Positions 25,677-33,843 of a stretch of DNA of 62,632 bases are shown piece by piece. This DNA is from CAZEPJ01 sp964514105. GTDB lineage: Bacteria; Desulfobacterota; Desulfocorpusculales; Desulfocorpusculum. Under the pieces are notes generated by a model. The model was not told where the DNA came from, made no database searches, and saw only the letters and a program-made list of their open reading frames with translations. Every line of letters begins with the position of its first letter. Within the stretch, counting starts at the first letter, position 1. The translations under genes and the position numbers were made by a program. The stretch spans positions 1-62,632 of the forward strand of contig CAZEPJ010000018.1 in NCBI GenBank assembly GCA_964514105.1, read 5' to 3'.

Positions 25677-26945
25677 TCACACGCGGATGACCCCCTGACG
25701 CCGCCAAGCCAGGATTCGCTGTTGGAGGGTCAGTTGCGGCTCCCAGTCCCCGTCCAGGACCCCGCACTCCTGCAGCTCGCGGATGCGGCCAAGGAACCCT
25801 CCGTCCAGCGGCGCGGGGGGCAGGGGGAACAGGGGCGTTCCCGGCAGGGGCAGGTACACGTGGGCATGGATGCGCGTGCGCCCCCTTCGGATGATGCGCT
25901 CCATGAAGGCCAGGCTCCGGCTCCGATCCTCGTCTTCCTCCCCGGGGATTCCGAACAGCATGTCCACATGGGCCAGCAGCCCGGAGGCAACCACCCGGAG
26001 GATCGCGGCCTCCGCCTGGCGTGCCGAATGGCCCCTCCCCATGAGTCCCAGCACCCGATCGCTCCCCGACTGGGCGCCAATCACCAGCTTCCGATTGGTG
26101 CAGTGCGTGAGCACCAGGCCCAGGAGCTCGTCCGTGACATGCTCGGGGCGGACCTCCGACGGGAAATACCCGAGGTGGATCTGGGGGATGCCGTGCTCCC
26201 TGCACAGGCCCAGAACGGCCTCCAGGGACTCCAAGGTGGTGGCCCTCGCGGAGGGATCGCGGTACGCGAAGGCATCCGGGGCGATGAAGCGCGTCAGTCT
26301 CCGCCCCATGCGGCGGGCAAGGGTCAGGTAGCGATCGATGGAAGCCAGGCTCCGGTGACGCACCGGAGCGGGATACAGGCGCGGGGTGAGGCAGTAGCCG
26401 CAGCCGTGGGGGCATCCGCGGGAGATCTCCAGGGGGGCCATCCAGTTCAACCGGGCCGATACGGGGAGGGAGTCATCCAGGCAGGCCACGCCGCGGGCCC
26501 TCCAGATGCGGCGGACATCCCGCAGATCCCCGCCCCGGCTCCAGTGTTCCAGCAACTCGGGGAGGGCCGTTTCCGCCTCCCCTGCTACCACGGCGTGGAA
26601 ACCCAGGGCCAGCGTCCCCTGGGGGTCGGCCGTGGCGTGGGGGCCGCCGGCGATCAGGAGATCCCCCGGTCCCATGCGAGGTCGAATCACCGCCACCTCC
26701 TGGGCCACCTCATCCAGCTGGGGCGTCATGAACGAGTATCCCAGCAAGGTGGGCCCTTGCTCGCCCAAAGCCGGCAGCGCGTCCTCCTGGGACCGAACCG
26801 TCCCCAGTGACACACGCCCCTGCGGGTCCCAGGACTCCACCACGTGGAGGAGAACCGGGAGGGTGTAGCGGTTTGCGCGAGTCTGTCTGAAAAGAATCTG
26901 CAAGGGCCTCGGGTCCGTGGGGCGGCACGCCCGCCGCACAGCCAT
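25677..26945 (-). CDS. B12-binding domain/radical SAM protein (MJ_1487-like family)
   Basis: 422-residue radical SAM enzyme. The N-terminal third resembles a cobalamin-binding Rossmann domain (GPTLLGYSFMTPQLDEVAQE and DLLIAGGPHATADP) but lacks the DxHxxG signature, so B12 binding may be base-off or lost. The radical SAM core has SRGCPHGCGYCLTPRLY, the CX3CX2C motif for the 4Fe-4S cluster. It matches, from memory, the uncharacterised family described for Methanocaldococcus MJ_1487. Its reaction is unknown. It converges with relA and is divergent from the acyl-CoA synthetase gene. Start 26945; the ribosome site is weak. Confidence 0.82.
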   Translation of the reverse strand: MAVRRACRPTDPRPLQILFRQTRANRYTLPVLLHVVESWDPQGRVSLGTVRSQEDALPALGEQGPTLLGYSFMTPQLDEVAQEVAVIRPRMGPGDLLIAGGPHATADPQGTLALGFHAVVAGEAETALPELLEHWSRGGDLRDVRRIWRARGVACLDDSLPVSARLNWMAPLEISRGCPHGCGYCLTPRLYPAPVRHRSLASIDRYLTLARRMGRRLTRFIAPDAFAYRDPSARATTLESLEAVLGLCREHGIPQIHLGYFPSEVRPEHVTDELLGLVLTHCTNRKLVIGAQSGSDRVLGLMGRGHSARQAEAAILRVVASGLLAHVDMLFGIPGEEDEDRSRSLAFMERIIRRGRTRIHAHVYLPLPGTPLFPLPPAPLDGGFLGRIRELQECGVLDGDWEPQLTLQQRILAWRRQGVIRV

Positions 26946-27016
26946 TATACACCCCGGGAAAGTCGGTGAGTGGGCCCGGTCCGCGACGGGCCGGAGTCCA
27001 AGTCTTTCGCGTCGCT

Positions 27017-27045
27017 TGCCATGCCCATCATACCGTGGTAAGAAA
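27017..27045 (+). promoter_or_regulatory. Weak candidate promoter of the acyl-CoA synthetase gene
   Basis: TTGCCA (27017-27022), a 17-base spacer and TAAGAA (27040-27045), about 75 bases before the ATG. Spacing is ideal but the hexamers are imperfect. Confidence 0.35.
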
Positions 27046-27120
27046 GGGCCGTTCCTCCCCAGAGCGTGACGGCAGCGTACGTGAGCTTCCCACCCCTGCC
27101 CAGGAGAAAGGAGACCGCCC

Positions 27121-28644
27121 ATGAACCTGTCCAACCTGGCCGAGGATCAGATCCGCCGAGTGGGGGAAAAGCCTTCCGTCGTATTCCAGGACCGTTTCTA
27201 TTCCAACCTGGAGATGCGGCGGCTGGCCATGCGCATCGGCAACGGCCTCAAGTCGCTGGGCATCGGCCCCGGGGACCACGTGGTGGTGAGCCTTCCCAAT
27301 TGCCCGGAGGTCCTGGCGGCGTTTCAGGGCATTTGGCGACTGGGGGCCGTGATCATCCCCATCATGTTCATGCTGGGGCCCGAGGAGACCCGGCACATTC
27401 TCGATGACTCGGACGCCAAGGTGGTGATCACGAGCCGGGATCTGCAGGAAAAGATCCTGGAGGCCAGCTCGGAGATCCCCCACATCCGGCATGTGGTGGT
27501 GATGGGTGGCGACGATTCGCATGGCACCATCTCCCTGGAGCGGCTCTTGGAGGGCGCGCCCGAGGAGTTGGGGATCCTGGAGGTCCCCCCGGACCATGTG
27601 GCCCTGATGATCTACACATCGGGGACCACAGGCCGATCCAAGGGCGTGATGTTGACCCACGGGAACCTCCATGCCAACGCCCAGGGCGGATGGGAGGCCA
27701 ATGAGTGGGATGGACTGGACAGCGCTCCGGTGACCCTGCTGTGCCTCCCGCTGGCCCATTCCTTCGGCGTGGTGGCCATGAACGCTGGATTTCTCTCTCC
27801 GTACAAGGAGGGATTCTATGTGCTCATGAGCTGGTTCAACCCGGAGGAGGTCTTCCGGCTCATCGAGAGGTATCGGGTCTTCTCCTTTCTGGGAGTGCCC
27901 ACCATGTACCAGATCCTTCTCAACCATCCGGCTTCCGGTCAGCACGACACCAGCTCCCTGAAACGATGTATCATCAGCGCGGCTCCGGTGACCTCCGAAC
28001 TCTATCGGGCCTTTACGGAGAAGTTCCACTGCCGGATGCTGGAAGGGTACGGCCTCACCGAAGCATCGCCGGGCGTCGCCCTCTGTCGGGCCTCCCAGCC
28101 GCACAGGCCGGGCTCGTGCGGCCTCCCGTTCCCCAACGTGGAGGTCCGCATCGTAGACGACGAGGACCGATTCCTTCCCCCCCGCGAACACGGGGAGATC
28201 GTGGTGAGGGGGCCCAACGTCATGAAGGGGTATTACAAGCGCCCCGAGGAGACCGCGGCGGTCCTCCGGGGGGGCTGGCTCCACACCGGAGACATGGGGT
28301 ACCTGGATGAGGAGGGATATCTCTACATCACGGACCGGAAGAAAGACATGATCATCAAGGGAGGGGAGAACATCTATCCCAGCGAAATCGAGTCATACCT
28401 GACGGAACATCCCGCAGTTCTGGAGGCCGCGGTCATCGGCGTCCCCGACGAGAAATATGGGGAGGATGTCATGGCCTTCGTGGTCCGGCGTCCCGGTGAG
28501 CCGGTCACCGAAGCCGAGATCATGACCTTTTGCCAGACCCGAGTGTCCAGGTTCAAGTCACCGTGCCGGGTGCGCTTCGTGGACGCGCTGCCCAAGACCC
28601 TGGTGGGAAAGGTCCAGAAACGGGAATTGAGAAGACTCGCGTGA
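27121..28644 (+). CDS. AMP-forming acyl-CoA synthetase (long-chain fatty-acid-CoA ligase-like)
   Basis: 507-residue adenylate-forming ligase activating a carboxylic acid to its CoA thioester. The ATP loop is MIYTSGTTGRSKGVMLTHGN (about residue 161 onward), followed by EGYGLTEASPG, HTGDMGYLDEEGYLYITDR and the C-terminal catalytic lysine in LPKTLVGKVQKRELR. GGAGAAAGGAG precedes the ATG. Closest resemblance is to FadD/medium-long-chain ligases, but specificity within ANL enzymes cannot be read from sequence alone. It converges with the XRE-receiver gene. Confidence 0.9.
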   Translation: MNLSNLAEDQIRRVGEKPSVVFQDRFYSNLEMRRLAMRIGNGLKSLGIGPGDHVVVSLPNCPEVLAAFQGIWRLGAVIIPIMFMLGPEETRHILDDSDAKVVITSRDLQEKILEASSEIPHIRHVVVMGGDDSHGTISLERLLEGAPEELGILEVPPDHVALMIYTSGTTGRSKGVMLTHGNLHANAQGGWEANEWDGLDSAPVTLLCLPLAHSFGVVAMNAGFLSPYKEGFYVLMSWFNPEEVFRLIERYRVFSFLGVPTMYQILLNHPASGQHDTSSLKRCIISAAPVTSELYRAFTEKFHCRMLEGYGLTEASPGVALCRASQPHRPGSCGLPFPNVEVRIVDDEDRFLPPREHGEIVVRGPNVMKGYYKRPEETAAVLRGGWLHTGDMGYLDEEGYLYITDRKKDMIIKGGENIYPSEIESYLTEHPAVLEAAVIGVPDEKYGEDVMAFVVRRPGEPVTEAEIMTFCQTRVSRFKSPCRVRFVDALPKTLVGKVQKRELRRLA

Positions 28645-28657
28645 GACCGGATGGGGT

Positions 28658-29332
28658 TCAGGCCACGGTGGTCTTTCTGGCGGGGGCGTCGTGGGACGGC
28701 CGAAGCTCCCTGGCGGCCTCCTGAATGGCCATCCGCAGTTGATCGGTGTCCACGGGTTTGGGCAAGACGATCTTCACGAGACCGCTCTCCAGGGCCCGCC
28801 GGGCCAGGCGCGTATCGCCCGCCCCCGCAAGAAGCACGATCCTCGCTTGTCCATCCAGCTCCATGAGCTCCTCGCTGGCATCGAACCCGTTGCCCAATGG
28901 GAGGTTGGCGTCCATGAGGACCAGATCGGGCCGGGTGGTCTTGTAGAATGCAAGGGATCGAGGCCCATCCGCTGCTGCGTACAGGCTGCATCCCCATCCA
29001 TCCAGTTGAGCCCGCAACGACTCTCCCTCGGCCCCGGGAAACCCCGCCACCAAGACCCGGAGCCCGGGAAAGAGCCGCTGATCCGGCGGGCGTTCACCGG
29101 TTGCACGGACAGGCGCCCGCTCCCACGAGGCCGGGGCCTCCTCCTGCCCGAACACCCGGATCCGATCTCGGATGGCCAGGCCCAGGCCCTGCAAGATCTT
29201 CCGCTGGGTTCCGATCCTGCACGACTTGCCCTGCTCGATGCGATCCAGGGTCACCAGAGAGACCCCTGCCCTGCGGGCCAACTCCGTCTTGCTGAGCATC
29301 TGGGCTTCCCTGAATTGCCTGACGTTGTTCAT
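28658..29332 (-). CDS. XRE helix-turn-helix fused to a degenerate receiver domain
   Basis: 224-residue regulator with an unusual order. Residues 1-60 form a Cro/C1-type HTH (LSKTELARRAGVSLVTLDRI), then a short linker, then a CheY-like receiver (about 95-210). The receiver keeps the phospho-accepting Asp (DLVLMDANLP) and the Lys (VLPKPVD). The acidic pair that binds Mg2+ is missing (VLVAGF where VLVDDE is usual), and the Thr/Ser after strand 4 is replaced (LLAGAG). Phosphorylation is therefore doubtful. It could bind another ligand or dimerise constitutively. It has its own strong promoter. Confidence 0.8.
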   Translation of the reverse strand: MNNVRQFREAQMLSKTELARRAGVSLVTLDRIEQGKSCRIGTQRKILQGLGLAIRDRIRVFGQEEAPASWERAPVRATGERPPDQRLFPGLRVLVAGFPGAEGESLRAQLDGWGCSLYAAADGPRSLAFYKTTRPDLVLMDANLPLGNGFDASEELMELDGQARIVLLAGAGDTRLARRALESGLVKIVLPKPVDTDQLRMAIQEAARELRPSHDAPARKTTVA

Positions 29333-29370
29333 GAGGCCTTCTGTGCATTACTTTGGGATCGTTACATTGA

Positions 29371-29398
29371 ATTATGCTAAACTGGATCAAATTGTCAA
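29371..29398 (-). promoter_or_regulatory. Promoter of the XRE-receiver gene
   Basis: On the minus strand TTGACA (29398-29393), a 16-base spacer and CATAAT (29376-29371) in a sharply AT-rich patch. The -35 overlaps the stop codon of the upstream MBL-fold gene. Confidence 0.7.
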
Positions 29399-30336
29399 TG
29401 ATTTTCTGGGGCCGAGGGCGCGATGGAGACAACGAGCCCATCCTTGGCCACCACGGGAACATGGGCGAGGTCGTGATCTGCCGCCACCAAGTCCACGGCC
29501 TCCTGCCACTCCCTGTGTCCCGCGGGGTTGGGGTACGGCGCCCCCGTGCGCGGATTCACCAGGGGCGCCTTGGGAGCAACGGCCTTGAGTCCCTTGGGAA
29601 GGGCATCGCCCTCCATGACAAATTCCTCTGAAAGATGAACCAGATACGTATCCCTGGGGGCCCACCTCCGGATGAACCCTACGGCCCGCTGGAAGCTCAT
29701 GTGGCTGGGACGGTTGAATTCGGGTTCATGCAGCCAGTGGGACTGGATGACCAGGCAGTGGAGCTCTCCTTCCAACGGGGGGTCCCGGGGCATGTCCTTG
29801 AAGTCGCTTGTATACAGGACCCTGGCCGTCCCCCCCTTCTCTCTGGCCGCCAGGAGGTACCCCACCGACCCCCGGGCGGACTCGCCGTGGTCCGTGGCCA
29901 TGGGGACCACGCGCGTCTCGATCCCCTCCAACGGGACGCCCGGGTGTGCCAACCGTTTCTCCAAGAGATTGCCCAGGAGGTAGCCGAACACCGCCTCCAC
30001 CCGGACCCAGGTCTCACCGGTGGCGTACGTGGGGATGGGGCGCCAGGCGTCTCGCTCCTTCACGCGGCGAAACGCCACAAGTTCGTCCAGACCGAGGTAA
30101 TGATCTCCGTGGGCATGGGTCAGCAGGATGGCGTCCGGCGCCCGTTCGGCGCCCCCCATGAGCTGCCGTCGCACATCCGGGCCGCAGTCCACGAGCAAGG
30201 TCTCCGATCCCTTCAGGAGCATGCAGGTGCGCATCCGCTCTTCGCCGCGCCGGCGCATGGTGCGGCAAGCCAGGCACTGGCAGCCCAATTCGGGAAGCCC
30301 CCAGGCGGGCCCCGTCCCCAGAAAGGTGATCTCCAT
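29395..30336 (-). CDS. MBL-fold metallohydrolase (PhnP-like)
   Basis: 313-residue metallo-beta-lactamase-fold hydrolase with two likely metal ions. The motif LTHAHGDHYLGLDEL gives the HxHxDH signature, and further ligands appear near VPMATDHGES and MSFQRA. The N-terminus MEITFLGTGPAWGLPELGC, with nearby Cys residues (CQCLACRTM), is typical of the PhnP/phosphoribosyl cyclic phosphodiesterase branch, which carries an extra structural zinc site. The substrate is unknown; no phn genes are near. It starts 8 bases after the YbhB-like gene, so the two are co-transcribed. Confidence 0.85.
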   Translation of the reverse strand: MEITFLGTGPAWGLPELGCQCLACRTMRRRGEERMRTCMLLKGSETLLVDCGPDVRRQLMGGAERAPDAILLTHAHGDHYLGLDELVAFRRVKERDAWRPIPTYATGETWVRVEAVFGYLLGNLLEKRLAHPGVPLEGIETRVVPMATDHGESARGSVGYLLAAREKGGTARVLYTSDFKDMPRDPPLEGELHCLVIQSHWLHEPEFNRPSHMSFQRAVGFIRRWAPRDTYLVHLSEEFVMEGDALPKGLKAVAPKAPLVNPRTGAPYPNPAGHREWQEAVDLVAADHDLAHVPVVAKDGLVVSIAPSAPENH

Positions 30337-30344
30337 GGCCACCC

Positions 30345-30800
30345 CTACCGGGCGTAGATCCCCATGAGTTGGGCTTCCGCCTTGATGTGCCCCTCCATGG
30401 CCTTGAGCAACGAACCCTTTCCGGCCCCCGGGGCCAGGTTGACCCGTGCGTCCAGAGCATACAGTTTGAAGAAGTAGCGGTGGGGGCGGCCCGGCGGCGG
30501 GCACGGCCCTCCGTACCCGATGCGCCCGAAATCGTTCCGCCCCTGGGCCCCCCCCCGGGGGAGGGTCTCGGTGGGGAGGACCCCCTCGCTCAGAGAACGG
30601 GTCTCCCCCGGCAGATCGTACAGCACCCAGTGCACCCAGGTTCCCGTCGGAGCGTCGGGATCGTCGACGATGAGTGCCATGGCGTGAGTGCCTTCGGGCA
30701 CGCCGGACCACGCCAGAGGCGGAGAGAGGTCGGGACCGTCGCACGTATGCTTGCGGGGAATGGACTGGCCGTTCTCGAAGGCCGCGCTCTTCAGCTCCAT
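30345..30800 (-). CDS. YbhB/YbcL-family (PEBP, Raf-kinase-inhibitor-like) protein
   Basis: 151-residue phosphatidylethanolamine-binding-protein fold. Family marks are CDGPDLSPPLAWSGVPEGT, LIVDDPDAPTGTWVHWVLYD and PPPGRPHRYFFKLYALD. AAGGAGG lies 7 bases before the ATG at 30800. The bacterial role is poorly defined: a small-ligand or anion pocket is conserved but no catalysis is established. It leads a two-gene operon with the MBL-fold hydrolase. Confidence 0.92.
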   Translation of the reverse strand: MELKSAAFENGQSIPRKHTCDGPDLSPPLAWSGVPEGTHAMALIVDDPDAPTGTWVHWVLYDLPGETRSLSEGVLPTETLPRGGAQGRNDFGRIGYGGPCPPPGRPHRYFFKLYALDARVNLAPGAGKGSLLKAMEGHIKAEAQLMGIYAR

Positions 30801-31140
30801 GGCCAACCCTCCTTGCGGGGGAAGACTCGACTCGGGAGACGAGGACCCCCCGGACGTGCTCCCCGGAGGCCCGGTGCGGGCGCTGGCGGCGGCATGCCGA
30901 CATTGCCCCCGTTGTGGGATCTTACCCCAAAGCCGCCCGCCCGGCAATTGAAACGATCCCCGGCTGCAGGGCCGTGCCATGCGGCGGGACATGGGGGGCC
31001 CGCCACGTGATCCCACATCGCCCGCTTCCCGTTTTCTCCACGATTCCGCCTCGGTTTCCGAGGGGCATCCCGGGGGCTCGGTATGGGATAGGCCGGACCC
31101 TCACACGATCCCATGTTCGCTCAAGGGCCTGTCTTACAGA
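30801..31140. other. Intergenic stretch next to the scaffold gap, no gene recognised
   Basis: Apart from the ybhB promoter I see no coding frame with family similarity in these 340 bases. The open frames on both strands are Arg/Pro/Gly-rich shadows. The C-terminal end of the broken FAD oxidoreductase is not found here, so the missing sequence lies in the N gap or is lost. Confidence 0.5.
30919..30947 (-). promoter_or_regulatory. Candidate promoter of the ybhB-MBL operon
   Basis: On the minus strand TTGCCG (30947-30942), a 17-base spacer and TAAGAT (30924-30919), about 110 bases before the ybhB ATG. Confidence 0.45.
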
Positions 31141-31240
31141 NNNNNNNNNNNNNNNNNNNNNNNNNNNNNNNNNNNNNNNNNNNNNNNNNNNNNNNNNNNN
31201 NNNNNNNNNNNNNNNNNNNNNNNNNNNNNNNNNNNNNNNN
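31141..31240. other. Assembly gap (100 N)
   Basis: Exactly 100 undetermined bases, the conventional size for a scaffold join of unknown length. Gene order across it should be treated as scaffold-level only. Confidence 0.98.
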
Positions 31241-31966
31241 GGGCTTGACCGCCGTGTCCAGGACGAAGACCTGCCGTTTGACGGGCCGGATGGGGAGCCG
31301 GACCCCCGCGGTGGCAGCCACCTGGGCCGCCCAGGCCCCTGCGCAGCTGACCGCAACGGCGCCCGCAGGACCGCCCCGGACGCCGGGGAGATCCCTGCGA
31401 TCCGCCCCCGTGAACCTCCAACCCCATCACCCCATCGACATGAAAGCGCAGGCCCAACAAGCGGGCCTTGGCCCGGTACCCCATGAGCAGGGCATATCCG
31501 TCGACGTGGCCGCCTCCGGGCCCGAGGTTTCACCCGCGTATCTCCCGGGCTCGTACAGCGGATCGCGCGCCCGGATCCGCTCGGGCGACCACCACTCCAC
31601 GGTGCATCCGAGCTCCCAGTGCACCGTCAGGCTCCGCATGGCCGCGTCCCGGCCGCGCTCATCCACGAGGAACAGGTTCCCTCCCGGCGGCGCGAAACCG
31701 CCCGCTGGGGCTCTGCTTGGTGGCCATCTCCTCCTCGAATCGCTTCAGCACCTGCGCGGCATGCTGGGAGATCTGGATGTTCTCCTTCGGGCTGAATGGA
31801 ACGCGCACGTTCCCCATGAAAAAGGGCCGGGAGGCCCGGGCGTACGTGGGATCCCTCTCCACGACGAAGGTCGCAGCCCCTGGCACGCCCGGCCCAGATG
31901 GTACGCCACCGAACACCCCATGATCCCCCCACCCACCATGACCACGTCACAACGGCTGTCGTCCAT
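31241..31966 (-). pseudogene. FAD-dependent oxidoreductase (DAO/glycine-oxidase family), frameshifted and truncated by the gap
   Basis: The start encodes a dinucleotide-binding motif, DVVMVGGGIMGCSVAYHLGRA. Family sequence then continues in different frames: ATFVVERDPTYARAS, PPGGNLFLVDERGRDAAMRS, GYALLMGYRAKARLL and AATAGVRLPIRPVKRQVFVL. At least four frame changes occur (near 31885, 31705, 31520 and 31410), and the C-terminus is lost in the N run. The residues remain family-like in every segment, which argues for sequencing or assembly error at a contig end. True decay is the alternative. Confidence 0.7.
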
Positions 31967-32147
31967 CCCTTGAGACCCTCTCCGCGCCGGTTCAGTTGAT
32001 CCGGGGTAGCACAGCGAACGGGCCGGCAGGAAACGCCATCGGGAAATGGTCCGATGAGGGCCCTTGATTCAGGTCGAGAACGTGTCATGATGGTAGAGAG
32101 TGGGCCCGGACCTGCCCGGACAGGAGGACCCGACAAGGAGGTGGGGA

Positions 32148-32780
32148 ATGAAGAAGATCCTGTACATCCAGGCCTCGCCCCGGGGCACTCGATCCCACTC
32201 CCTGGCGGCAGCCAACGCCTTCATCGAGGCGTACCGTGCCGTGCACCCGGAGGATCAGGTGGCCGCACTGGACCTGTTCAAAGCGGATCTACCTTCCTTC
32301 GACGGGGTGGCCGTGCAGGCCAAGTATTCGATCCTGCACGGCGCGCGCCATACGCCGGAGGAGTTGGGGGCGTGGCGGGCGGTGGAGGCCGTTATCGAGG
32401 ACTTCAAGTCCGCCGACAAGTATGTCATGGCCGTGCCCATGTGGAACTTCGGCATCCCGTACCGGCTCAAGCACTACCTGGACATCCTCGTTCAGCCCGG
32501 GTACACCTTCTCCTTTTCCCCCGAAACGGGATACAAGGGAATGGTCACGGGAAAGCCCGTGTTCGTCGCGTATTCCCGGGGCGGTGCCTATGCGCCAGGG
32601 ACCGGCGCAGAGGCGTTCGATCTGCAGAAGCGCTATCTGGAGCTGATCCTGGGCTTCATGGGGTTCGCGGATATCCGCTCTGTGGTGGTGGAGCCGACGC
32701 TCCAGGAAGGCCCCGAGGTCGCTGCCCGGCAGAGGGAGGCCGCCATGGCCCTGGCCAGGGACATGGCCAAGCTGTTTTGA
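32148..32780 (+). CDS. FMN-dependent NAD(P)H oxidoreductase/azoreductase (AzoR-like)
   Basis: 210-residue flavodoxin-fold enzyme. MKKILYIQASPRGTRSHSLA is the FMN phosphate-binding loop, VMAVPMWNFGIPYRLKHYLD the flavin-contacting segment, and VAYSRGGAYAPGTG the second loop. AAGGAGGTGGGG precedes the ATG at 32148. The family reduces quinones, azo dyes or nitro compounds by two-electron transfer; the natural substrate here is unknown. A weak promoter (TTGATT/CATGAT) lies around 32064-32091. The next gene is a flavin-binding-fold protein 21 bases away. Confidence 0.88.
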   Translation: MKKILYIQASPRGTRSHSLAAANAFIEAYRAVHPEDQVAALDLFKADLPSFDGVAVQAKYSILHGARHTPEELGAWRAVEAVIEDFKSADKYVMAVPMWNFGIPYRLKHYLDILVQPGYTFSFSPETGYKGMVTGKPVFVAYSRGGAYAPGTGAEAFDLQKRYLELILGFMGFADIRSVVVEPTLQEGPEVAARQREAAMALARDMAKLF

Positions 32781-32801
32781 ACCGCCTGGATGGAGTCGCC
32801 C

Positions 32802-33200
32802 ATGAGGATCTCAGACGCATTGAAAAAGGCGGTGTCGCCCGAGGCTGTGGTCCTTGTGGCCACGTCCGATGGCAGCGGCACGCCCCACCTGGCGGCCGCG
32901 CGTGGCCTTGCCATCGCGGACGACGAGCACGTGGCCTTCGCCGACTGGTTCTGTTTTCAAACCCTGCGGAATCTCGAGAAGAACCCCAAAGTGGCCCTGG
33001 CGCTCTTGGAGCCGGACGGGACCGCGGGGATTCAGATACTCGGCGAGGTGACCGCATGGGAGACTGCCGAGATCCTCGACGGGTACGGGCCTGACGACGC
33101 GGGGCGCGAGGTGGCCTTCCCCCAGGCCAGGCAGTCCCTGCGCATACGCGTGGACGAACTCCTCTCTTTGTCCCCCGGACCCCATTCGGACCGGCCGTGA
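32802..33200 (+). CDS. Pyridoxamine 5'-phosphate oxidase-like split-barrel protein
   Basis: 132-residue FMN-binding split-barrel domain. VVLVATSDGSGTPHLAAARG and VAFADWFCFQTLRNLEKNPK are typical of the general-stress/PNPOx-like family, whose members bind FMN or F420 and reduce small molecules. GGAG lies before the ATG at 32802; an earlier ATG at 32790 has no ribosome site. It lies just after the azoreductase-like gene and may share flavin chemistry with it. It converges with the rhodanese gene. Confidence 0.82.
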   Translation: MRISDALKKAVSPEAVVLVATSDGSGTPHLAAARGLAIADDEHVAFADWFCFQTLRNLEKNPKVALALLEPDGTAGIQILGEVTAWETAEILDGYGPDDAGREVAFPQARQSLRIRVDELLSLSPGPHSDRP

Positions 33201-33273
33201 TTCCTCTGGGCCCCTCCCGGCGACTCCCCCCCATCCAGGGCCCCAAGGGAGGAATGCCGGCGGACCTCGACCG

Positions 33274-33687
33274 CTACTTTCCCTCCACTGGATATCCGGC
33301 CTTGACCCAGGCGTTCCACCCCCCTTGCAGGGCCAGGACGTTGGGAAATCCGGCTTCCTTGAGCTGCAGCGCCGCCCGGGCGCTGGTGGCCTCATTGGGT
33401 CAAGCGCAGTAAAGCACGAGGGTCTTGTCCCTGTCATACTTGCCGGCCCAACCCTTCACATCCCCGGGGACCTCCCTGACGGCGCCCTTGATCTTCTGAT
33501 CGCTCCCCTTCCAGTCCCCCTCCGAGCGAACGTCCAGCACGACCAGCCCGGGCTGCCCGAGGGACGCCTTGAGCTCCTCGATGGTCATGCGCCCGGCCTC
33601 GGCCCCGCCGGCCGGGGGCCCCGTTGACGCCAGCCACAGCGCCATCCACAGGACCGCCCCCACCGCCTTCCAGACCGCCTTGTCCAT
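33274..33687 (-). CDS. Secreted rhodanese-like protein with an in-frame TGA (predicted selenocysteine, Sec96)
   Basis: 137 residues if TGA at 33402-33400 is read through. Residues 1-28 form a signal peptide (MDKAVWKAVGAVLWMALWLA). The rhodanese domain starts at MTIEELKASL, with VVLDVRSEGDWKGSDQKIKG. The active-site loop reads LVLYCA, then TGA, then PNEATSARAALQLKEAGF, where relatives have CACPNEATSAR. Translation resumes in frame to VLALQGGWNAWVKAGYPVEG and a TAG stop, exactly the family's end. A stable hairpin begins 15 bases after the TGA. The start has GGAGG upstream. A Cys94-x-Sec96 redox motif in the periplasm is predicted; the sulfur or selenium partner is unknown. Confidence 0.85.
33367..33402 (-). 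promoter_or_regulatory. SECIS-like hairpin after the rhodanese TGA
   Basis: The TGA is 33402-33400. Bases 18-36 counted from its T form a perfect 7-bp stem (CAGCGCC with GGCGCTG) capped by the loop CGGGC. Bacterial SelB-binding elements are stem-loops directly downstream of the UGA with a G among the first loop bases; both conditions are met. Confidence 0.65.
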
Positions 33688-33843
33688 GGCTCGCCTCCCG
33701 ATGCGCTCGATGTCAACCACCTCCGACCCTTCTCCACATATACGTATCTTCCCCTGCCCGCCGGGTGACGTCAATGGATGGTGCGACGCGGCTCCCCGCT
33801 TCCAACCGAGATCCTTCCCATGGTATACGAGAAGAAGAGGACC

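Noticed and set aside
31141..31240. Low-complexity repeat
   Set aside because: It is a run of N, an assembly gap.
33274..33687. Rhodanese ending at the TGA (33402) as a short complete protein
   Set aside because: The conserved half after the TGA continues in frame to the normal family end and a TAG stop.
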